From NCBI RefSeq assembly GCF_963855985.1, contig NC_087112.1:11286501-11350500 (forward strand): 64,000 nucleotides of DNA, in the 5' to 3' direction. Below the pieces are notes generated by a model. That model saw only the letters and a program-made list of their open reading frames with translations, was not told the origin of the DNA and did no database searches. Position 1 is the first letter of the stretch, and every line of letters starts with the position of its first letter. Shown here piece by piece: positions 55,242-64,000 of this stretch. Made by a program: the position numbers and the translations under genes. The stretch comes from Ostrinia nubilalis (taxonomy: Eukaryota; Arthropoda; Insecta; Lepidoptera; Crambidae).

Positions 55242-55274
55242 TTTAATTAATTAATTAGCGGTGCTTATGCAAAT
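55242..55274. promoter_or_regulatory. homeodomain and octamer motif patch
   Basis: TTTAATTAATTAATTAG (55242-55258) followed by ATGCAAAT (55267-55274), a perfect octamer. It lies beside GC-rich, CpG-containing sequence (55200-55370). This resembles a developmental enhancer, but no target gene is identified. Confidence 0.3.
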
Positions 55275-56600
55275 GAAAGTGGCTGGTAATGAACAATGCG
55301 ACGAGTAGCGACCGTGGCGCCGGCTGCGGGTCACCGCGGCGCAAGCGTCGTGGACGCAATCTGTCATTGCACTGACTAATTGTAACAGAGTAGGGAGGTG
55401 GAAGGTGAAGCGAGGGTACGCAAAGACCCGTTTACTGTCAGTTTCGTAGCATTATCTGGTACCGCGATACTCAAAACTCAATAACGCTACTTAGTAGTAG
55501 CCAACTAAGTAACTAAGTTCCTATTATGTGGCTCCAGTGAGCTGATTATAACGAATATAATAAGTCCGGACGAAGGCACCGGAATAGTGAAATACGAGTG
55601 CAATATTCCAACCCAAATTCAAATAATGACTGTAAGAAGAACAAATGGGGCTGTGTATAAAATACGAATAATTCAGAACCAGTTACATACCTACTTGTTT
55701 ATATTGACTTTTTAAAGAACAATTTCAGCTTCATCTACCTATAATATTCCAAACACCCTAGATTCCTCATACATACTCGTAAGTAACTTATTGCAGTATC
55801 TTATATATTCTACACATCTCAAATACCTATGAACAGAAAACTATAACATATTTATTTACCGAGCAGAGGAACCTGGTAGGAGTATGCTTTAGCACGGCTC
55901 GTGATACCTGCGCACGCTACGTCAGATCAGGTTTTAAAAGTACAAAACGATTTGCCTTCGTTAATTAATGCACAAGTCGGACGTACGCGCTCCGGTCGCT
56001 CGTGACTCAAACACTATGTGTACGTGGCTGCCTACTTTATGAATAAAACTGTGCACTACACGCTTGTGCAATCGTCAATTCTTACAAACACATCTTTATT
56101 GCACAGTCATAGAGTTCAATATGTTTGTTAAGCACCGACTCTACATTAAGGATATGAAAAACGATTTGCAAATGCATCATGTCTATTTATAATAAAACCT
56201 ATTGAATATAAAACGTTGCCCTCGTTTTCAGTATTAAAACCTTATTGTGAATAAATCTTGATAAGGCTAAGTGGAAAATCATAATATTATTTTCAATATT
56301 TTTTAATGTCGTAAGTTATCTTTTGTTTGATGGTTCTTATTTTAATATATCACGCGATATAATTTAATACGTACTACAACTGTTATTAATTTAATATTAT
56401 AGGATAGAATAAAATTGTATTTATACATCTTCTCTTAAAATAAAAAGTTTATTTACTTAAATAGTGTGGGATATTATTAATATTCTTGCTTGTACGAGTA
56501 GGTACGTAATTTAAAACATTACATAAGTAACAAAACCTCATCTTATAATAACGCAAACACAGACACAAATTATTAGCTTTTTGTAACAATCAATCTTTAT

Positions 56601-57070
56601 AATCTGGGGGCACGGCAGTGCCCCCGCCAAGTCGAGCGCGAAGCAAACACTGCCGTACCATCCTTTACAGGAACCATTTCGCCGCATTTTCAGGCCCCTA
56701 TTTGAGAACCTCTGGATAAGACCAGAACGCAGAAATTTTCGTCATCTAGTAAGCTATAATCACGTACTTAAAATCCAAAATTTCAAGTCTGTTGGTCATT
56801 TAGTTCCGAAGTTAAGCGAAAGCAAAGTTTCGCATTTACGACACTCACTCACTGATAATCATCAAAATAGAACTAGTACTTTCCCTAAACTCAGAGAGCT
56901 GAAATTTGGTACAGAGTTAGGGTTTAATGGCCACATAAAGGGAAAACTATAAAAACTAGGAAAATCGAAGATCTGGAGTAACACCACATTCATAATAAAT
57001 ACTACTCCGGCACCGTGGTATTCGCCTGTATCGCTCACCGCTAGATAACGCTAGCACTAGCAAGCGGTGT
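56601..57070. repeat. dispersed repeat with GC hairpin
   Basis: Starts with the hairpin GGGGGCAC-GGCA-GTGCCCCC (56606-56625), then a block I recall as common in Lepidoptera (AAGTCGAGCGCGAAGC). Class undetermined; a Helitron-type end was considered. Confidence 0.4.
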
Positions 57071-57298
57071 CCAGATTTTTTTCCTTTCTAGAGCCCCCCG
57101 TCGATTAAGTTGAATGTTGTGTAATTTGCATTTCGTTGATTTCGTATATTATAAGGTTCGCTAAGGTTATGTTATTAAAACAATTCTGATTCGTTGTCCA
57201 TTTTAAAGGTCGTTGAGTTTATTTGTGTTTAATATCGTAAAAAATGTCGATAAAACGACGACGTTAAATAATTTTGCCACTTTCTACAAAAAGAAGTG

Positions 57299-57804
57299 AA
57301 ATCCCACCAAAAACATTCTGTAAAAAACTAGCCAAGTCTCGATGGAGCCGTTTGTTTATCTCTAAAAAGTAATGAAATCTAGACAAAGTCGTGCCAATTC
57401 TATGGTTCCTTACTGCGATTTCTTTATTATTATAGTTAATGTTGTGTGACTTGGCCGTTGAAGGGTACAAAACCAGGTAATCCATGACACCATTGCACCA
57501 ATCTGTCGCCAGAACCGCTACCCATTGGCGATGGAAAATTGCCACTTGGAAAACGTTGATTCAATAACCAGTCAATTGTAGGCTTAATAAAGCTGCGTAT
57601 TTCAATAATACTTATTGTATGATTATCTTAATAAAGATTGTTCAACGGCCAAGTCACACAACATTAACTATAATAATAAAGAAATCGCAGTAAGGAACCA
57701 TAGACTTGGCACGACTTTGTCTAGATTTCATTACTTTTTAGAGATAAACAAACGGCTCCATCGAGACTTGGCTAGTTTTTTACAGAATGTTTTTGGTGGG
57801 ATTT
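57299..57804. repeat. near-perfect long inverted repeat, 164-nt arms
   Basis: Left arm 57299-57462 and right arm 57641-57804 are reverse complements with one mismatch by eye (A versus C at the ATAGA(A/C)TTGG position), around a 178-nt spacer. Homology stops abruptly at both ends of the arms. No target duplication is visible. Transcribed, it would fold into a long hairpin RNA. Confidence 0.93.
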
Positions 57805-58349
57805 ACTATACATTTAATAACTTGTATAATAACTTTTAACGGTTGACTTTACCGATACAACAACAAACACATGTAACACAGAAAAAAGTAACGAAATCGG
57901 TCAAGTACCTACCTACTTCTCGAGTTATTGTTAATTTTTAAGACAATCTTGGATTGGCTTTCTTTTTTGTAAGCTACAGCAATCATGGTTTTTCATTGTC
58001 TTCTTGATATTACTTTACCAACTTGCTGGAAAAAGGAAATTGAGTACCCCCAATTGATATCGTTTTCTTAATTTTGATTCTTTGGCCCAAGTTAACACTC
58101 GTATGGAAATCAAAGATTACAATTTTTATGATAATATCTCTCATGTCAAAATCAATTTTGAGTTATGGTCACAATGATGGTATCTATTCACAGGCCATTT
58201 TACTAGTTTGCATTATAATACATAGGTATTTTAGCTGGCGCTTCTTCATCGTTCCCATTGATAGCGGCTGGCGGGCGTCCTTCACACTTGGCATTTACTA
58301 CATCGCTAATTTGTAGAACGTCCAAAACAGCGGAGATTCCGAATAAATA

Positions 58350-58430
58350 AATAAATAAATAAATAATATTTGAAGATAATGATTTTGATTCATTGTTATT
58401 ATTATTTATTTATTCATAAATAAATAAAAA
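58350..58430. repeat. AAAT microsatellite
   Basis: AATAAATAAATAAATAAATA followed by an inverted ATTTATTTATT stretch. Confidence 0.8.
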
Positions 58431-58941
58431 AGATAGATGGATAGAAAGTATTTATTTGTTTCAAATCAGGTTTATTTTATAGCTTAGTTTCATTTTATAG
58501 CATTGAGGATAACGTTTAGTGAATATCAATTTAGAAAATAAATCGATTGGGGAAAAACATGGTTTAATTACCTATTAAGCCAACAATGTAGTTAGTCACA
58601 TCACATCACCTACTTTTGACAAACTCTACAACTGTACAATTGAACTCTATCATTCTCCATATAGTTACGAGTACCTTGTTGATCATGTGATGTGTGTGCC
58701 GGAGACAATATAACATGGTTACAACCTATTGTATTGTGTGGATAAGTATTTCCTAGTTATGATAAGAGAATTCCATGAGTTTTCCAAACGCCAGCAGGGT
58801 CGTGTGTTGGTCACGTTGAAGCTGTCCAGTGCCCATTATAAGTACAGCGTGTGTGCGCAATGTGATTGGAGCATTATGTATGAATGGGGCATGGAAATCG
58901 CTGCGCCACAATGGACAATTTGTTATCTGTGCCGGGTACAG

Positions 58942-59007
58942 TCGGCGCTAGAAGCGGCCAGCCACCTGTGCGCCACCACACCGCACCTGTCCACTCTGCA
59001 CATTAAG
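58942..59007 (+). other. weak candidate exon (22 codons)
   Basis: Between TACAG and GTAACT the phase-0 frame reads SALEAASHLCATTPHLSTLH and IK, with GC-rich third positions. The pyrimidine tract before the acceptor is poor. No family recognised and no partner exon proven. Confidence 0.25.
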
Positions 59008-59563
59008 GTAACTCTGCAGCTCCCGCGAACACCCAGGAAAACACTTTTGGATAACCTTGACATGCACCGAAGGAATAAATTAAATACAATTCTCATTCTT
59101 GTCATACCAAAAACTTCCTGGATTGTCACGAGAAGGAAAAAGAGTGTGAAATTAATCACCACCAGCAGAGTGACTAATGCAACTGATCTTTAAAATAACA
59201 TGATAATAATGGGATCAGGGAAAAAGTTAAAATTAATCTTGTTGACTTTTGTATTTGCCTGTACAACCCCCCCTCGCCGCGCTAGTGCTGTATCAGTCCC
59301 CTGCGCCTGCGCGTAATGCTAGCTCATCTATTCATAACTGGTTGCAGGAATGCCAAATACAATCAGCAAGGTTAATCATACTACTAAAGTGCCCAGTTAT
59401 TATTGTATGTATTGTACTTGTTTCCTTCATGTCATGGATTAGAAAAATATACACTGATAATGAATTTTCAATGAATTTTAATTTTGAAATTGCTAATTTC
59501 ATTAGTTAATATAAAGTTAATTAGTTAATAACATGAAAATGTTACTGTAATGATTCATTACTG

Positions 59564-59665
59564 GACGCAGGCCGCTACCAATCGATCAACATGGAAAGTT
59601 TTGAATTTCGGGGAGGTCTAAGTCTAGCAGTGGATGTCCTATGGCTGAAATGATGATGATGATGA
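59564..59665 (+). mobile_element. RTE-like LINE 3' tail
   Basis: GGACGCAGGCCGCTACCAAT, then GTGGATGTCCTATGGCTGAA and (GAT)n. Plus-strand copy of the family at 13371, decayed. Confidence 0.75.
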
Positions 59666-59734
59666 ATGATTAATTGCTCTATTTATTGTTTTTTCGTTTT
59701 AGCAAAAAATAAATAAAGAAAAATAGGAATGCAG

Positions 59735-59829
59735 CGGAATGATCATAATCAATGCACCGTCGGGAGCTGGTCCGATTCCCGCGGCCGCGACCACATCCTG
59801 CAGGCACGAAGCACTGACGCTGGCACGTG
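59735..59829 (+). other. GC-rich island, possible exon
   Basis: Bounded by GCAG and GTACGT. One frame reads CTVGSWSDSRGRDHILQARS and TDAGTW. Another opens with ATG (MIIINAPSGAGPIPAAATTS). GGTCCGATTCCC also resembles a tRNA B box, so a SINE remnant is equally possible. Not resolved. Confidence 0.2.
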
Positions 59830-60992
59830 GTACGTTAGTGGTACAGCTACCTGGAACATTAAACGCGATAAAATATAGAGTCGACAAAGATAAATGATGT
59901 GCAGGCTTTATTACCAGCCATAACAAAAGTGGCTGTACAAGTAAGCATCAAGATTAATAAATTCCAAGTATCTACCTACGAGTATATTCAGAAACACATC
60001 TAGGCTTAGCTAAGCAAGCTCAACTGGATAGTTCATAATATTATCTTGTTTGACGACACTACCAAAGGACATTCATCGCGTAATTAAGACCCGTTTAAAC
60101 TCTCAGTTTGCAAATAATGTATGTTTGACCACAGAATAAGATAACCATTATACCACTTGACTTGATAGATATGGGTGTAAATTGTACCCTGTGTTGCCTG
60201 AATATTGTAGAGGATTTTACTTAGTGGTGTTTATTTAAACATCATTTTAATAAAATGTTTTGAAGATACATACTCAGATCAGTTTCATTCTATGTAATGT
60301 ATAGTGTAAAATGAATGAATTTGTAACGTACTGGCAGTTCGCTTCTTTGAATATAACGTAGGCTATGTCTTATTATTACAAAACGCTACTAAAATGCGGA
60401 AAGTTACGTACAAAATGTCCACCTCAATACCTCGTTATTCATGCAAGTAGAGGTCACCGCAGAATTACTACTAAACATGTTTCGAGTACCGCACGACAGT
60501 TTGTGTGAGGCACAACTCTGCCATACAATTTCGATCTTTTCCCTTCAGTTTGTGTTCGTCTCCCTCACTCTCCCCGGACACTCCCATGAGCGAAAGGAAC
60601 TGATAGAGTCGATCTAAATACCTAAATGAAAATGGTTTTACAAAATAGACCTCTACGCGCGCTTGGGAAGTAAACCCAACACGAGAAAATGATGTTTTAT
60701 TATTTTTATGCACGACCTTTGCCTCGGTAGATGCATTATGTCGTGAGATTGTGCAGAGGTATTTTTATAAAACCACACATAATAATATCATGTAACAATT
60801 TTATTGTGTAAGACGTTATTATAATTTATTACGCATAAGTATTCTGTCGTTGAAAATTATGTCAAGTAGGTACCATGCATTTACAAAGCGAGCAAAAAAA
60901 AATTATTCATAGGTAAAAGAGTAAAGTGCGACTTAGCCATGAGTATTTATGTTCGTACTAGTTCTAGTTGAGCGCTACTTTTTAAATATTTT

Positions 60993-61180
60993 TGTTGGTA
61001 AATGAGAACGCAATCGATTAGTTTATTAAGGTTGGCTTTATTGTTTAGTTTAAACGTTTCATGTTGGCAGCACTTTTTTCTCTCTCTCGCCATCTTTCTT
61101 CCTGTAAACGTGTGAAGTCTCGAATATAATACGTTTGTTAATATTTCCGTGTTTCAATGGTTTTCCCCGAAATATCAACA
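60993..61180 (+). repeat. 5' LTR of the copia element (left end uncertain)
   Basis: The right end CAACA at 61176-61180 directly abuts the primer-binding site. A matching inverted start TGTTG occurs at 60993 and again at 61062, so the LTR is 188 or 119 bp, or longer. The 3' LTR is outside the window, so this cannot be settled. Confidence 0.45.
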
Positions 61181-61192
61181 TGGTAGCAGAGC
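61181..61192 (+). other. primer-binding site of the copia element
   Basis: TGGTAGCAGAGC: its first 11 bases are complementary to the 3' end of animal initiator methionine tRNA (CTCTGCTACCA), the usual copia-class primer. Confidence 0.8.
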
Positions 61193-61338
61193 GTAGTTGA
61201 TGGAAACCATTGAAAATAACATAAATAAGGAAATTCCGAACACGGCGTATTCTGATACGTTTTTTCACCGCCGTACATCAATTGTTTTTTCAACGTAACG
61301 GTCTGCTCGGTGCTGAATTCACAATAATCACGAAGAAA

Positions 61339-64000
61339 ATGTCCAATCCGGGCCACAATCCGTTTCATATAGACAGACTTGTCGGAAGAGACAATTATGC
61401 GAGTTGGAAATTCGCAGTGGAAGCATATTTTCGTCTTGAAGATTTGTGGAGTTGTGTTGAAGGAACCAATACTGATGCCAAGAGGGAAATCAAGGCGAAA
61501 TCGAAGCTTATTTTACTGCTAGATCCTATCAATTACGTACATGTACAGAGTGCAACTACATGTAAAGAAGTCTGGGACAGTTTGCAGCAGGCTTTCGATG
61601 ACAGTGGATTGTACAGAAAAGTCGCCTTGCTGAGAGACCTCATCACAACTACATTGGACAGTTCTCGTAATGTGGATGATTATGTGAATAAGATAATGTC
61701 GACTGCACACAAGCTCAGGAACATAAAATTCGACATTAATGATGAATGGCTTGGAACGCTGATGCTGGCTGGCTTACCTGAAGCTTATAAGCCAATGATC
61801 ATGGGATTGGAGAGCTCCGGGATCACGATCAGCGCAGATTCCATCAAGACAAAACTCCTGCAGGAAGTTCAATGCTCAGATAGCACAGCATTCTTCACAA
61901 GGAAGACAGCCGTTCACAGGAATGACAGCACAGGAAAGATGTACACACAAAAAGGACCCCGTTGTTACAACTGTAACAAGCATGGACATCTTGCCAGGAA
62001 CTGCCGTGCTCCGAAGAAGAAGATTACTGAAAAGGTTGATGAAAATAAAGGCTTTGTTGCAGCATTTTCAGCATGTTCACAGACAATGAATCCGGACCTG
62101 TGGTATGTGGACTCAGGTGCCTCAATGCACATGACCAACAAACGAGAATGGATGTATGATGTCACAAGTCCACCAATACCCACCATAACTGTGGCCAGTA
62201 ACACACCGCTACCTGTAGAAAGTATGGGAAAGGTCAATTTATTTATAAATGGTAATGAACAGAAGATTCAGGTAAGGGATGTCCTTTACATACCTAAACT
62301 TGCTGCAAATCTCCTTTCAGTAAGTGCCATGGTAAACAATGGCTGTAAAGTAAATTTTAGTAAAGAAGGTTGTGATATTTATGATAAAAATGATAATCTC
62401 ATCTGCTCAGCCACACTAGTGAATAAATTGTATCAGTTGAACACTCACAGAGAGGTATTTTCTAACTTATGTTCAGATAATTTAAATGATGTTGTCCTAT
62501 GGCACAGGCGCATGGGACACCTGAATTTTTCAGATCTCAACAAGTTACCGGAGTGCGCAGAGGGAGTAGATGCATTTCCCAACAAGAGTAAAGCTTCACT
62601 GACATGTACCACCTGCCTCGAAGGTAAACAATGCAGATTGCCTTTTAACAACATCGGCTCCAGAGCTTCACGCCCGCTGCAACTTATCCATACTGACTTG
62701 TGTGGACCGATGGAACATACATCACTGGGAGGTATGAAGTATTTCATTACCTTTATAGATGACTACACTAGAAAGGTTCATGTTTATTTTTTGACTAACA
62801 AACTGAATATATTTGAAGTTTTTAAGGATTATAAGAGTAAAGTTGAGAATGAACTTGATTCCAAAATTAAATCTGTTCGATCAGATAATGGTAAGGAGTA
62901 CTGTGGCAGAGAATTTGACAGTTTTCTGAGTAAACATGGGATTGAACATCAAACAAGTGCACCATACTCACCCCAGCAGAACGGGCTAGCTGAAAGAATG
63001 AATAGGACATTAGTAGAAAGAGCTAGGTGTATGTTGTTCGATGCTCATTTGTCAAAGGAATTTTGGGCAGAAGCACTAGCAACTGCGGCCTATGTAGTCA
63101 ATAGATCACCGATTAAATCACTTGATGGCAAAACCCCTACAGAAATGTGGTCAGGCAAGAAACCTAATTTATCTAATTTGAGAATTTTTGGTTCAGAAGC
63201 AATGGTTCAAGTGCCCAAAGAAAAGCGTAGAAAGTGGGATTCTAAGTCTAGAAAGTACTTATTTGTTGGCTATTGTGAATCTAGTAAGGCATACCGGCTA
63301 CTTGATCCTGACACTAATAAAGTTATCAAAAGCAGAGATGTGATATTTTTAGAAAATGTTCGAAGACTTGAGAATAATGTGTACTTACCTTGCTCACCTC
63401 ACAGAGATCCTGAAGTGCAGCTGAATGAAGAACCCTGCAATGAAGAACCACAAACCAGTTTAGACCAGTCAAGCGATGAATACCTGTCAGGTGACAATGA
63501 TGATCCATCCTACATACCAGAGGAATCAGTTGACATTTCCTCTCCAGCACGTGAAATAAACTTACGTCCACGCAGAGCTGTCAGGTATGCAGAAAGGGAT
63601 GATCATGATGTGAGTTATTTTTGTCCAGTTATTAATTTGGGTGACCCGCTTACTGTTGAAGAAGCTCTCTCGTCTCCTCATGCTGAAGAGTGGAAGAAGG
63701 CCATGAATGAGGAATACGATTCTCTAATAAAGAACGGGACTTGGTCACTGGTGGATTTGCCACCAGGCAAGAGAGCCTTACCAAGTAAATGGGTCTTCAA
63801 AACCAAGACAAATAAGAAAGGTGAGATAGTTCGTTATAAGGCAAGATTGGTAATTAAGGGGTGTGCACAAAGAAAAGGAATTGACTACGACGAGGTCTAT
63901 GCTCCAGTGGTAAGATACACGTCGGTCCGCTACTTACTTGCTCTAGCTGCTAAATACGACCTAGAAATGATTCAGATGGATGCTATATGCGCATTTCTTC
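61339..64000 (+). CDS. Ty1/copia gag-pol polyprotein, 5' part (runs off window)
   Basis: Open from ATG at 61339 to the window end, 887 codons, no stop. In order: UBN2-type gag; CCHC knuckle CYNCNKHGHLARNC (209-222); aspartic protease VDSGAS (Asp 258); gag-pre-integrase H-C segment starting WHRRMGHL (about 388); integrase catalytic Asp 453 (HTDLCGP), Asp 516 (SDNGKEY) and Glu 552 (GLAERMN); then the start of the RVT_2 reverse transcriptase (SKWVFKTK, YAPVVRYTSVR, QMDA). Integrase before reverse transcriptase defines copia. All visible catalytic residues are present, so the copy may be young. The remaining RT, RNase H and 3' LTR lie beyond the edge. Confidence 0.96.
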   Translation, partial: MSNPGHNPFHIDRLVGRDNYASWKFAVEAYFRLEDLWSCVEGTNTDAKREIKAKSKLILLLDPINYVHVQSATTCKEVWDSLQQAFDDSGLYRKVALLRDLITTTLDSSRNVDDYVNKIMSTAHKLRNIKFDINDEWLGTLMLAGLPEAYKPMIMGLESSGITISADSIKTKLLQEVQCSDSTAFFTRKTAVHRNDSTGKMYTQKGPRCYNCNKHGHLARNCRAPKKKITEKVDENKGFVAAFSACSQTMNPDLWYVDSGASMHMTNKREWMYDVTSPPIPTITVASNTPLPVESMGKVNLFINGNEQKIQVRDVLYIPKLAANLLSVSAMVNNGCKVNFSKEGCDIYDKNDNLICSATLVNKLYQLNTHREVFSNLCSDNLNDVVLWHRRMGHLNFSDLNKLPECAEGVDAFPNKSKASLTCTTCLEGKQCRLPFNNIGSRASRPLQLIHTDLCGPMEHTSLGGMKYFITFIDDYTRKVHVYFLTNKLNIFEVFKDYKSKVENELDSKIKSVRSDNGKEYCGREFDSFLSKHGIEHQTSAPYSPQQNGLAERMNRTLVERARCMLFDAHLSKEFWAEALATAAYVVNRSPIKSLDGKTPTEMWSGKKPNLSNLRIFGSEAMVQVPKEKRRKWDSKSRKYLFVGYCESSKAYRLLDPDTNKVIKSRDVIFLENVRRLENNVYLPCSPHRDPEVQLNEEPCNEEPQTSLDQSSDEYLSGDNDDPSYIPEESVDISSPAREINLRPRRAVRYAERDDHDVSYFCPVINLGDPLTVEEALSSPHAEEWKKAMNEEYDSLIKNGTWSLVDLPPGKRALPSKWVFKTKTNKKGEIVRYKARLVIKGCAQRKGIDYDEVYAPVVRYTSVRYLLALAAKYDLEMIQMDAICAFL

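Larger units (their letters stand above)
52640..60980. other. 8.3-kb region between Sip1 and the copia element
   Basis: No confident gene. It contains two LINE tails, a long inverted repeat (57299-57804), an AT-hook/homeodomain-type patch (55242-55274), a GC-hairpin repeat (56601-57070) and three weak exon-like stretches (54604-54705, 58942-59007, 59735-59829). These are described separately. Confidence 0.5.

Noticed and set aside
57264..57839. Two similar 74-93 aa frames on opposite strands as related genes
   Set aside because: Their similarity is a consequence of the 164-nt inverted repeat; there is no recognisable domain and the frames end where the repeat ends.
1..64000. CRISPR array, bacterial operons, riboswitches
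   Set aside because: Introns, poly(A) signals and animal gene families show nuclear eukaryotic DNA; no regularly spaced repeats of CRISPR type were seen.

Overview
The window looks like chromosomal DNA of a moth or butterfly (Lepidoptera); the species cannot be named from the sequence. The evidence is an AT-rich background with small GC-rich coding exons, GT-AG introns, insect-type orthologues (a single-PDZ NHERF/Sip1, an Eps8/arouser, a one-domain hexokinase), and dispersed repeats typical of lepidopteran genomes (LINE 3' ends with GATGAT tails, a tRNA-headed SINE, many short inverted-repeat elements).

Layout. (1) 1-17.7 kb, plus strand: a complete hexokinase gene, ten coding exons (3989-16043) joining in frame to 499 aa, with a 6.5-kb first coding intron. 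(2) 18.6-40.4 kb, minus strand: a complete Eps8 / arouser scaffold gene, 17 coding exons joining in frame to 814 aa (PTB, central Eps8 helical region, SH3, proline-rich stretch, C-terminal SAM-like actin effector domain). A second reading of exon 13 gives a 683-aa form that lacks the effector domain. Its largest intron holds a complete, apparently young BEL/Pao LTR retrotransposon (28869-35254) with two LTRs that look identical, a 5-bp target duplication and one uninterrupted 1764-aa polyprotein. (3) 40.4-51 kb: about 10 kb without a recognisable gene, with repeats and GC-rich patches that could hold distal promoters. (4) 51.7-52.6 kb, plus strand: an intronless-looking Sip1/NHERF gene (166 aa). 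(5) 52.7-61 kb: mostly non-coding, with a near-perfect 164-nt inverted repeat at 57.3-57.8 kb, an unusual homeodomain/octamer-motif patch, and a few weak candidate exons. (6) 61-64 kb, plus strand: the 5' part of a Ty1/copia retrotransposon, open in frame to the window edge.

How they fit together. Hexokinase is a metabolic gene. Eps8 and Sip1/NHERF are both cortical-actin / microvillus scaffolds and lie head to head, so shared regulation is a reasonable but untested idea. The hexokinase and Eps8 3' ends converge within about 1-2.5 kb. Introns of both genes carry many transposon fragments, several of them within tens of bases of splice sites.

All exon boundaries were set by hand from reading frame, splice consensus and family resemblance. 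No alignment, transcript or database evidence was available.
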